Source: Nemania diffusa (Eukaryota > Ascomycota > Sordariomycetes > Xylariales > Xylariaceae). From it: a DNA stretch of 64,000 nucleotides. Position numbers and translations under genes: made by a program. The DNA lies in assembly GCA_038501195.1 (NCBI GenBank), contig JBBPUQ010000005.1, forward strand, positions 2,852,001-2,916,000, given 5' to 3'. A model generated the notes under the pieces. It worked only from the letters and a program-made list of their open reading frames with translations. It searched no databases and was not told where the DNA came from. Each line of letters starts with the position of its first letter. Position 1 is the first letter of the stretch. Below, piece after piece: positions 1 through 9,812 of this stretch.

Positions 1-707
1 TCGATATTCGTAAAACAGCAAGGGAGTTGTTGGTGACGAGTAATAGGCATCCAAAGCTCGTTCTAACACTACAGCGTTTCACTAATACGTGACATATGTA
101 AAGATGAAGCATATGAAAATGCCAAAACTTTTAGAATTGACCGTGACCATAGCGGCTCTCTCAACACTCCTAGTTGAGTATATTGTTGAAATTTACCTTG
201 AACAATTGATGGCGGTAGCTTCCTCGGGGCCTATAATGTTATGCTTATGTGAGAGGATCGATGGGTTTAGGGAATATGAACTGCTATTTGTTTCTTTAGC
301 CCGCGGACTCAGACCATTTATCCGGATACTTTAGTACCAATGAAACCATTTAGATAGCTAGGTATTAATGTTAATGATATCTTGGCGGTCTTCCTACGCG
401 AAGCTAATGACCAGCCGGTTTGGTGTCGTGACAGATCGGGCCTTTACCAAGCACCTTCATTTCAAGGGTATTACCTGTATGCTATGCTTAATAGATGAGA
501 TGAACACAAAGGTTTACTGTATGACTCATTATCTTGCTACGGCTATAGAACTTTTGCCGGGTTCGCTTATACTAATAATACATCAACGACTTCCAAGGCC
601 AGATAGTTGGATATCAGAACAGAACACTTTTACTCGAGCGCTACTTATTTTATCAGCTGTAGTCTATCGTGTCTTCCATTACCGCCTGGATTTGGTCAAA
701 TCCTATT
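1..707. other. no gene recognised at left edge
   Basis: Open stretches exist here on the plus strand, but they lack plausible ATG starts or begin mid-frame, match no family I recognise and show no good splice signals. Composition is ordinary. It may be the decayed remains of a gene, or the 3' flank of the amidohydrolase that ends at 708. Confidence 0.4.
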
Positions 708-1809
708 TCAAGTCTCAATTCCATAGGCCTTCAGCGCCGTTCCACCCCAGATCATCTTCTTCTGTTCATCGTCGAAGGAAGCCATCCAACACAAACGCTC
801 GACAATCTTCTTCCACTTGTCCCATGCGCCATTGCCGACGCCGACGGTGCAGATAGGCCAGTCGCTGGCAAACATAATGCGGTCTGCGCCAAAGCCCGCA
901 ACGATGATGGTCAACCATGGCACAAGCGCCTCGAAGATCTCCTCGGCGGGTCGCTGCTTCAACGACTCGGGCATCTCGGAGAATCCACCTGACAGTTTCA
1001 TGTAGGTATGACTACATTTGCTAAGCGTGAACATTGCAGTACGCCATGCGATGAACGAGGTATTTGTGTGAGTATTGTAGACCTCGAGATCAGGCTTACA
1101 CATATGATCTATGCAAGAGGGTTTAGTTAGACCATTTCCTCATAGCATGCTATAAAATCCGCGGTTACTCACTGATGATGAAAGTGACCTTCTCATCTTC
1201 CGGAACACCTTCATGTGCACGATCAATCATCTCGACAACCTCTTCAAGCTGCCCTCTGCCCCGTCGGTGCTGATCAACACCCAGCTCGAACACGAAGCCT
1301 CTACGGCCAAGCAGCTTCAAGCTATCGATGAAGTCATCTTGCAACATGGTACCATTGGGCTTGTCCTGTAGCAGATACCTGAACCCTCGGACCTTGGACC
1401 AGCTCTCACCCGCTTCCCTCTTCGCAAGCTCGATGTATCTCTCCACAGCCGCGGGTCCACTCGGCAAGGGGGCCCAAGGGATGTAGGCAGCACATAGAGA
1501 AGCATCGTCTTTGGCGTGTCCCTCGTTCGGTTTAGGCTGGCCGGTGACGATGCGCGTCAACCACGAGACCTCCATAAGCGGGCCCTGCCATCCGCTGCCG
1601 TCTTTGACCCCCGCGTCGAGATCATTCTTGCGATCTGACTCAACGAAGATGAAGCCCCTAGGAGGAGAGCTAGCCGAGGCGATCTTGTACTCTTCGACTG
1701 ACTGCTGCTTCGCCAATGGGTTCTCTGGCGAACACCAGGCTAGGGTGGATATCTCCGACTCGGGATACAGGTGAATATGGGCATCGATGATGGGGATGTC
1801 CGCAGCCAT
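708..1809 (-). CDS. amidohydrolase-2 family metal hydrolase
   Basis: This is a probable TIM-barrel metal-dependent hydrolase of the amidohydrolase-2 family, the group holding sugar lactonases (L-rhamnono- or L-fucono-lactonase type) and decarboxylases. Two exons are read: 1809-1173 and 1108-708, giving 345 residues. The intron of 64 nt has a GTGAGT donor, a CTAAC branch site and a CATAG acceptor, and joins in frame. The N-terminus carries the metal-binding DAHIH signature (His11, His13), and near the C-terminus is FASDWP, the conserved Asp that ends the metal site in this family. The start is the first ATG, directly followed by the conserved beta strand. The substrate cannot be told from sequence; lactone hydrolysis in sugar catabolism is one possibility. 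It stands alone, with GET3 downstream on the same strand. Confidence 0.8.
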
Positions 1810-2943
1810 GCTAGCCGATTACGTATTCTAGAAGCAATTCGGTAGACAGTAGGAGGCGGGGGTAGAGACGAGAAATGGCACACGGAGATGGAGACGGATC
1901 CGGATTCGCAAGAGAAGATGGACTGGGGAGATTTGGATGAATTGAGTTAGAGTGTATCTGCCTTGAAGCTAGCGATATACAGTAGACAAGACTCTGGGGG
2001 GTGCTTAGCCTAAGAAAGCGCTGGTCGGGCCTGAAAAGGGCATTTGCGTTTCAAATGGAAGGGCTCGCGAGGGAAGCTTCACCTTGGTGGTACATACCTC
2101 TTACTTCTATTACCCTTGTGCAACAACTGCCCTCCCACCTGCAGACGGACGGAGCATACATGGAGGTAGCTACCCCGCGCTGTGTGTTGTTCTCATCCAC
2201 TTATTATTATAGGTCTGTAGGTACATACGTATGTATGTATGTAGGCAGGGCATCGCCAGACCCTAGTACTGCGTAGTACTACTACTACCGGGTTAGCGCA
2301 TCATCACACGACCTTCATTCATCCCATATTTGTAGATCATACGTAGATGTAGAAAGATCTACATGTAGTTGGAGGAGTATTTTTATTCCATTCTATTTTT
2401 ATTTTTATTTTTATTGTATTTTTTTATTGGCGTCACGTTGCTGAGAAAATGGATGTGCCTTGTTTATCTTCGTGTCTGCGTAAGATCAATCAACTCGAGT
2501 CAATAAAAGTTATGAAATCAAAGTGTGGTAAGTTAAGAACATACCTACATAGGATCTACATAACAGGATCGGTATCTACTCGTGTGGTATTGTCACTTCT
2601 CTATTGAACCCCTGTCATGGCCACCACAATACCGAAGCCTAGAGATGCCGTCAAGTCATACGGGTTGCCATCCTATTAATATTAAGGCTCGTAGGCTCGT
2701 TGTTGTGCCTGTTATGCGGCATGGCCATGACAGTTCGAACACTCGTTATCCCGGCGGGAGCACTCGGGCCATGTACTAACGCAGCACTCCTGGCAAATGA
2801 CTTGCTTTACTTTGCTCTCTTCGCTTTGCTGTTACTTTTGGGTTTCTCTTTTGGGTTTCTTTTTGTCTCTTTTCTTTCCTTTGGTTTCGGTTGATTTTCA
2901 TTCTTTCCCAATTATCCGCTGTCTCATCTCATCCATTCAAGCC
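1810..2943. other. intergenic, amidohydrolase promoter and GET3 3' flank
   Basis: No gene seen. It contains TATT-rich tracts near 2390-2430, a short ACGTATGTATG run near 2228 and TC-rich stretches near 2800-2890 that flank the end of GET3. Confidence 0.5.
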
Positions 2944-4053
2944 TCACTCGGGAGGCGTGTAGGGATGGATCAACATGTCGCTAAACTTCTCTAGTCTTTC
3001 CTTACCTCGGACCTCTTCCGTCAATAACGGCATCCAGACCACATTAAACTCGTCGTATAGCTCCTCGATTTGGTCAAGGTACTTCTTTTGCATCTTCCGT
3101 CTCGCATTGCACTGGTCGCAGTTGCTCCCCTGTTTAGGAAACAACAGCTGGTTCACGACGATGCAATGCGTGTCAATGCCGTATCCACCCAGCTCTTGTA
3201 TCATGCGTTCCGTCTCATACAGGCTGAGGAATTCCGCTATGCACACGCACACGAATGTGGTAAGGCTCTCGTCCTTGAATTGTGCGTTGACCTCGGAGAT
3301 GGTCTGACGCAGTCCCTCCAGCTTTTCCATCATCTCGTTGAGGTTCTGCCCGTTTGGCAACTGGCCTTGCGAGCCTAGGAAACCGTTGAGCAGGGGGCCG
3401 TACTGGTTCGAGAGCTGGGATACCTTGGCCAAGGCCTTTTCGAGGACAGAGGGAAACTGGAGAAATCGGAGTGTGTGGCCCGTGGGTGCCGTGTCGAAGA
3501 TGATGACCTCGTAGGATAAGGACTTGACTTGCTTTAGGACCTCGGCGAAAGACATGGCTTCGTCAATACCAGGGATCTGATAGGTAGAATGTCAGCCAGC
3601 CAACGGAGCCAAGATACCTAAGTGCCTAGAACGCCTCCAAGTCATTCATGTAATATATGTTGCAACACTCACAGCAAAGGCTAGGTCTTGCATCATGCCC
3701 CCCATACCACCCATCGCCTCCGCCTCTTCCCCCTGACCTGCCAGCAGATCTTGAATACTACCATTGGGGTCGATCTCCATGGCGCTAAGATTTGTGAAGC
3801 CCTCTACTAGGCGCGCCTCTTTCCCGAACTTTTGCGAGAAGGCATCGGATAGATTGTGCGCGGGATCGGTGGAGATGAGCAGGACGGAGCGGCGGACCTT
3901 GGCAAGCTGGATCGCAAGGGAGCAGGATGTCGTCGTCTTGCCTACGCCGCCCTTACCGCCGACAAAAATCCACCTTAGAGTCTGCTGGTCGAGGATGGAC
4001 TGCAGCGTCGGCTCGAAGACGTCATCGTCGGCGGAAACCACTGCGGCACACAT
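2944..4053 (-). CDS. GET3: GET3, ATPase of tail-anchored protein insertion
   Basis: This is the cytosolic homodimeric ATPase of the GET pathway, which captures tail-anchored membrane proteins after translation and delivers them to the ER receptor (Get1/Get2-type). Two exons, 4053-3673 and 3576-2944, join in phase 0 to give 337 residues, the usual family length. The deviant P-loop [10 protein letters not shown] lies at about residues 32-41, the STDPAHNL switch at about 62-70, and the [10 protein letters not shown] segment at about 155-164. The CDQC zinc motif (Cys280, Cys283) that holds the dimer together is intact. The intron has GTGAGT and CTATCAG borders. Homologues in bacteria act on arsenite (ArsA), but the single ATPase domain and the CxxC motif mark this as the eukaryotic GET3 type. 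It diverges from the hydroxyisourate hydrolase gene across about 1.8 kb. Confidence 0.96.
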
Positions 4054-5848
4054 GGCAGGCGATAAATAGGCGGTGTTGACAATCGGCTATCGGCTATTGA
4101 CCAAACGAGAATAAGAACGGGAGAAAAGAAATGCGACACAATTCTAAGTAGCGAGGACAGATACAGGGCAGGAGTTGAAAGAAGCCGTGGAAGCGAAGCA
4201 GATCGAGGTGTCTAATGTGGCTGAACACGTACATAGAATCGCAGAGATAAATAGAACCATCAAGCTCCTTCGGATGCCCCGCCGACCACTGGGATCTGGG
4301 ATAGGTAGTGGGGGGAAGTACCTAGCGGGGGCTCCCACTCGACCTCAAATGGTCCGTGCGTCAGGTATGTATGCGTAGGATGTATGCTTGTCCAGCTCCT
4401 GCAGGGTAAGTCATCTCGGGTTGGTGCTTCATTTAGTGCCTTAGGTACCTAAGGTACAATAGGTAGGTATCTACCTAGGTAGGTATCATAGCACACGTCC
4501 ATATATAATTCCGTAATTTTCTTAGCCTCAAATTACATACCTTCGAATGGCCAGCTACCCTAGGAGTACTCGGCAATATTGAAATATTAGCAATCCTGCC
4601 AAGGTACACCGGTAGCTACTGTAGGTACCTAGGTAATGTGACACTATTAGCCCCCAAGGTCCTATAATGGTCCTTCGTGTGATATTGATGACCTTGGGAG
4701 TGAAGACGGTACGATATATACGAGGAAATCCCAAAACAGGGGTTTTTTTGTTTTTTTTTTTGTTTTTTTTTTTTGGCGTGGAATCTCGAACGTGGTTTTG
4801 AGTTATCGTTGGGGTCCGGATGTAGGTACCGGACGCATATTCCAACCTCTGACCTAGGTGCCAGACCTGAGCAGACCTGAGCTCTCTTTCGTTTCGATTA
4901 AAGTGATACCGGCCTGTACAGAATACCACGCGGGGATGCGCCGCACGTGTCATGTTACCCTAAAATTAGACTAGAAAGTCTTAGACTCTTGGGTCAGCAT
5001 CAAATCCCAATACCAATAATGAATGCGTATCAAGAGAATATTGAACCCAGGTACCACTCAACAGAAAAAGAGTGGCAAATATTGTGTGAGGGACGCCGAC
5101 CTATTATATGTAGGTATACAGCTATCGTGAAGGCGACAGGCATCCTATTACAAGGTAGGTAGGTACCTACCTCCTAGGTTAGGTAGGAGGTAGTGAGGTT
5201 ACATGGTAGGTAACCTGTAAGTTGCTAAAAATAGAGGTATACCGAGCTTATGTATGTACTTACCTAAGGTACCCCCCTCACTACATAACAACACATATAT
5301 GACTGTCAGTATAACACCCTCCCTAATACCTCTGTGCATAGAGCTACCTATGGTGGGGGCGGGGTAGCATTCTTCACCAACGCTTCACCGATCAAGTACT
5401 AACATACCTATAGTCGGCCGGCAGCCCCCGAAGAAGCACCTCAAGAGGAGGGTTTAGTATATCAATACAGTTAGTTCCCTCCTAGATGGTATGTAGATTA
5501 TTTAGACCCACATGCACTCATTGCCTTGTACGAGTGGCTTCGCCTCATTTGTTCGACCTGAAGCTGTATGATCTCCACACTTTTACTTATAGGTTGACAC
5601 GGCCACCTCCTTTTCCCGGTGCGTCTGATCTATCCAGGTACTTAGGAGGTAGCTTGCCTACATAAATCTAAGAACGATCCGAACCAAAGACTACGAAGAA
5701 CTACGAAGGCCTACCTAACAGGCATTGCATTCAACCCTGCTCCTCCTCCTCCTTGTCCTCCTCTTCCTCCAACTTCCTGAGCCAGCAAACCAACAAATCC
5801 GCAAACACCATATATGTAAAGACACACCATCGCCAATAGGTCAAGGTC
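4054..5848. other. divergent intergenic region rich in TAGGTA repeats
   Basis: No gene supported. It separates the divergent GET3 and hydroxyisourate hydrolase genes. It holds dense TAGGTA/TACCTA palindromic repeats (for example 4440-4490 and 5150-5215), a T-rich run at 4743-4774, and a CTCCTC-rich pyrimidine stretch at 5738-5773 just before the downstream start. Confidence 0.6.
4743..4774. repeat. interrupted poly-T tract
   Basis: Three T runs of 7, 11 and 12 bases are separated by single G residues. This is simple low-complexity sequence in intergenic DNA, with no function implied. Confidence 0.9.
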
Positions 5849-6241
5849 ATGGCGGGCGAGAAAGACCTCATCACTTGCCACGTGCTGGACACGTCGGTGG
5901 GCAAGCCGGCAAAGGGAATCCGCGTCAAGTTAGAGGGCGGACACGCGCCCCTCAAGACCTTCGAGTCCCAGACTGACGACGACGGCCGTATCAAGACATG
6001 GCTGCCCTACAGCAGCGCCCACGAGGCCGGCGATGTGCCCACCTACGCCTTGGAAGACGTGCTCTCCGAAGTGGACGACAAGTCAACATGGACCCTGCGT
6101 TTCGACACCGGCTCCTACTTCGGTGACGGGAACACCTTCTTCCCCGAGGTTGTCGTGACCTTTGTTGTCGACAAGAGCCAGCACTACCACGTCCCGCTCT
6201 TGCTTGCGCCATACTCTTACTCGACCTACCGGGGGAGCTGA
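5849..6241 (+). CDS. 5-hydroxyisourate hydrolase (transthyretin-like)
   Basis: This single-exon gene encodes 130 residues. The enzyme hydrolyses 5-hydroxyisourate, the product of urate oxidase, in the urate-to-allantoin branch of purine breakdown. The N-terminal signature CHVLDTSVGKPA, the C-terminal HYHVPLLLAP block and the terminal YRGS tetrapeptide, which is diagnostic for the enzyme rather than for vertebrate transthyretin, are all present. The length matches the family, which forms homotetramers. The N-terminus starts directly at the domain and shows no peroxisomal PTS2 extension, so a cytosolic location is likely. The ATG is preceded by GGTC and by a long pyrimidine-rich leader. No other urate-pathway gene is visible in the window. 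Confidence 0.95.
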   Translation: MAGEKDLITCHVLDTSVGKPAKGIRVKLEGGHAPLKTFESQTDDDGRIKTWLPYSSAHEAGDVPTYALEDVLSEVDDKSTWTLRFDTGSYFGDGNTFFPEVVVTFVVDKSQHYHVPLLLAPYSYSTYRGS

Positions 6242-7090
6242 GTCTACTACCTGCTATAGGGAGACGACCACCTACCTAACCATTCCAACTCTTGAACATC
6301 AAGGGCCAGGCGTCAGGCGTCAGGCGTCAGGCATCGGGAGTCAGGAGCCAGGAGTCAGGGCCCCAGAATAAGCGGTGGCGAAGGGTTAGGTCACGCATAT
6401 GAGTGACGAGATACTCAATGCCTTTCATGAGACCCCCTTATAATTATCCAGAACCATGTCAAGGAGAAGATGAGCTTATCACGAGAGAGGGCATATATTT
6501 CACGCTACCTATCTAGGACCTTGTCCGCCCAATACAACCCCAGTTTAACCGCACCTTAGAGCGAGCATCTGCGTCGGGGTGGGGCTGAAAGTGATCAATT
6601 CTTTACGTAGGAAAGGGGGCCAGGGGGGGCACTCATTGCCCTACTGGTCTTGATATGTGACTATCCAAACACTATTCCTTCTGCCGCTAGATGTTTCAGC
6701 CCATAAAGGTGTTATGAGGCATGAAACTACGTAGAAATTCGGCGAAGGCGCTGGTCTTTATCGATGCCTCTGCCCTGTCAAGGATGGCAGGAGACCCTTT
6801 CCCCTCAATCCTTTCTTCACTCTATCGTGAGACCTAGACTCAAGCAAGGCATAGTCGCAAAGCTTTCACTCGGGTGTCTGACCGTCAGACAATGAGCATC
6901 ATGTACAGTCTGCGGATTATCTAGTAGGCTACTTTAGATATATATATATATATCTATTGGGCTGCGGTATTTTATCACACTGTCTACTTCAGCTCAGTTG
7001 ATAGCGACAGTTCAGTTATCAATAGTTGGTCCCGCATCAGCACTGTCAGATAACTTTCGTCTCCCATTCCTCCCACACCTTGAAGCTACT
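6242..7090. other. intergenic between hydroxyisourate hydrolase and unknown gene
   Basis: No gene seen. It contains a seven-unit tandem heptamer at 6308-6356 and a TA dinucleotide run at 6936-6953 shortly upstream of the next gene. Confidence 0.5.
6308..6356. repeat. tandem 7-bp repeat (AGGCGTC family)
   Basis: Seven exact-period heptamer units are present: three AGGCGTC copies, then AGGCATC, GGGAGTC, AGGAGCC and AGGAGTC. It lies about 70 bp past the stop of the hydroxyisourate hydrolase gene, probably in its 3' untranslated region. Confidence 0.9.
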
Positions 7091-7979
7091 ATGGAGTTCC
7101 CAGATGGCGTGAACCCCCATCGCAGCAGCTGTGACGACTCTGCGCCTATTGATGACAGTTTCAGAGCACCCGCATGGATACCAATCCCAGGCCTACGACC
7201 AAGAGAACCCCGTCCAGCACCGACACCAGAAGAGCACCTACGCTGGAAGTCTGAGCCGCACCAAACTCAACCCATTGATGGTCCCGTGGCCTCTTGGCTA
7301 CATTATCAATCCATGCCATTTGGATATGCGGTTCCCATTCCGCATAACACCGCCCAAGCGACCGACAATGGCCATGGCCCGACGTCTGGAGGCGTTGCAA
7401 ACGAGCAAGACGAGAATACCACATCCAGCCTAGACGCAGAGGACTATGGCTTAGAAGACCCAACTTCTGAGAGTTCGGATGAGTTTTCGGATGGTCTCGT
7501 TTTAGAAGATGAGGCGCATACGTACCTCTCTCACAACGGTATGCTATTTTCACCAAGGCTCTCCTCTCATCCTCGTCGCATTCATAGTACCTCCCCCCTT
7601 CTCCCCCTCTCGCCCTGTGCGATTCGCAAGTTATCACTGGAGAATAGCGACTAATATCTATCCAGAATCACTGAGAGGCGTGGTCGAGGGCGTAATCTGC
7701 GAGTTCACGCCACAAAACGCCTCGTATCACCTAAACACTATTGCGCCTTGGTTCCCCTACATGAGATACCCGTTCAGCTTCCGATGGGGCTGCTGTGATG
7801 CCGCATTTAGCGATCCATGCTGCCGGCGCAACTTGCCTGCTGTCCCTGAACCGCCCACGCCGGATGGACATGTTTCGGCGAGCTCTATCTCGTCAGGTCC
7901 AGTAGTCACAGCGCGTAGTAGCGCCGGCACTGGAACTAGCTCAGATTATAATGACGCTTCGGAGAGTGATTTGAGCTAG
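7091..7979 (+). CDS. hypothetical protein, two exons
   Basis: No family is recognised. The model uses exons 7091-7538 and 7666-7979 (253 residues), with a 127-nt intron bounded by GTATGC and TATCCAG and a GACTAAT-like branch site. The join restores one frame through a split Glu codon. The first half is rich in Pro, Ser, Glu and Asp and looks disordered. The second exon has a compact aromatic and Cys-rich part (FPYMRYPFSFRWGCC, then CCRR) that resembles a small folded or metal-binding unit, followed by a Ser-rich tail. The start is the first ATG of the open frame; nothing upstream has a better start. It may be restricted to related fungi. Confidence 0.55.
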
Positions 7980-8914
7980 CGATAGGCTGGCTGGGCTATC
8001 GTGAGCAGAGATGAGGCAATAAGCATGGAGGCTCCAACCTGCTGCAAAGGAGAGGATGACTGGGATGGATTGGCCAGGGCGGCTTTAACATGCTGCACTA
8101 TTGGTTATTCGTGATGGAGAGCTAGGGGAACGTCAATGGCAGTGAGGTGGAACCCACGAGAACATGAGTCGACCGCGAAAGAGACGGATCCGCGCACAAG
8201 TAGCATTTTCATATGAACTCGACGTTTCTTTGGTTCGCAACTAAATAAGTAGTCTTGGGAAGGCTCATGGTATTAGTAGCTCCTGGGACATGATCCGATC
8301 TGTCGCATTAGCAAAGTCTCAGTTGTGTTAACACTAGATCAAGTTCACAGGTCAATTTACTTGCACAGATGGAAATACGTGCTACATGCCTACTTTTCCG
8401 TCTTGATTTGTTAACCAAGCAATGAATAAACGACCTCGGTAAAAAAACCCCTTGTTAGAATATAGCTCTAACCTGGTTGACAGCATGTCGACGACACGCA
8501 TTGTATATACAGCCTGTTGGGCGAACCCTTCCATGGATAAGTACCAATTTACGCAAGTGAAGAATGACTCTGGTGGTTAGAATGACTCCGTCTATCTAAC
8601 TCCTCTCGCGTGTCCCACAATCTTAATAATCCTGGAGACTCGTTTGGCGGGCTAATACAAAGCGCCTCGGTCGTCATCACATGAGGCAAATTCACAGTAG
8701 CGGGCTATTAAAGATCGAAGACGTAATATCTCGTAGACCATTAAAAATCATGACATCACATAACTCGAGTCACCTTGCGCACCAGCCTGGGAGAAATATA
8801 TATAATCCTCGGCCCCTATAGCTAGACACTGCTCAGGTTCTATCTAGCCTTCTCTGCATACAAAAGAACGACGCCCCTATAGTCAAACTATCGCATCTTC
8901 TAATAGCTTAAACC
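7980..8914. other. intergenic, no gene seen
   Basis: No open frame or RNA gene is supported. An AT-rich stretch near 8800-8815 (AAATATATATAATCC) may be a TATA-like element about 100 bp ahead of the small gene starting at 8915. Confidence 0.45.
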
Positions 8915-9265
8915 ATGACGGACAAGACCACTGCCATGGCGGACAAGTTGGGCGCCAAGAAGTCCACGAACCCAATGCCACAAGGGGTACTGCTCACCTT
9001 TGCCATCATGTCTCTTTTCCATAGCGTAATGCAGGCTAACAACCTATCATAGAACCCATCGATCATTTCCTCGGCAGGGGCTATTGGCAAGCAGTTCAAC
9101 CCCGAGGGCGCCATCGGCAAGATAGGCGAGAAGATCGGCGGACCATTGAGCAAAGAGGGCATGATCGGTTCACAATTTGATGCTAGCAAGGAGGGGATTG
9201 CAGGACACGTAGAAAGGGCTGTGGATGGGCCACGAAATCCTAGCGGTAGTTCTCGACAGTCGTAA
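8915..9265 (+). CDS. small glycine-repeat protein, fungal-conserved type
   Basis: This small two-exon gene encodes 94 residues: exon 1 is 8915-8986 and exon 2 is 9053-9265, joined in phase 0. The intron has a GTACTG donor, a GCTAAC branch site and a CATAG acceptor. After a polar N-terminus (about 25 residues) the protein consists of degenerate glycine-spaced units: GAIGKQF is followed 29 residues later by GMIGSQF, with a GAIGKIGEKIGG segment between. No signal peptide, membrane segment or catalytic motif is seen. I recall short fungal proteins of this pattern annotated only as conserved hypothetical, and the composition is reminiscent of hydrophilic stress (LEA-like) proteins, but that role is inference. 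Confidence 0.75.
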
Positions 9266-9812
9266 AGCCTTCATAGGGACGAACAGGACAGGTGAAAACG
9301 TAGGGAACATGAAAATTTAATTTTAACTAATTAAACTTGTTTATGTTGTATTGACACTTCCTTGCAGTGTCATTGCTTGATTGTCTGATATGTGGAAAGC
9401 GTTATTACTAATTAACTAGAGGCATACAAAACTGCGCAGGAGCATTGATTATTCCTATTATCTCACCATTATCTACACCGACCAAGGATATTCCTGGAGT
9501 ACACACAGAACAAAAAATTTCTTGAGTGGAATTGAGTTCCAAAATGGTATCCGGACCTCGCCATCGTGCGAGGCATCGAGGGTAATTTCAGCAGAAGCGC
9601 ACAGAGACCGAGAGTGAAGTAACACATGCCATACGCCGTGAATCTACCCACATCTTATGAAATTATATTTCCATCAAGCCATTGCGGTAAAGTGGACTAG
9701 TGTTGAGGCTTCCAATCAGCCTGATATTACGCATCTCAGCGCATGCTTCCCGCCACCAACGCCATTGGATTTCCGCCGGTGCTTTTCAAACCCTCTTGAT
9801 ATCTATTATAAT
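9266..9812. other. intergenic between small glycine-repeat gene and NUP85 3' end
   Basis: No gene seen. The two genes converge here. AATTAA-rich sequence near 9310-9420 is compatible with 3' processing signals. Confidence 0.45.

Noticed and set aside
6308..6356. CRISPR-like array
   Set aside because: Only 7-bp tandem units without spacers, in a eukaryotic genome.
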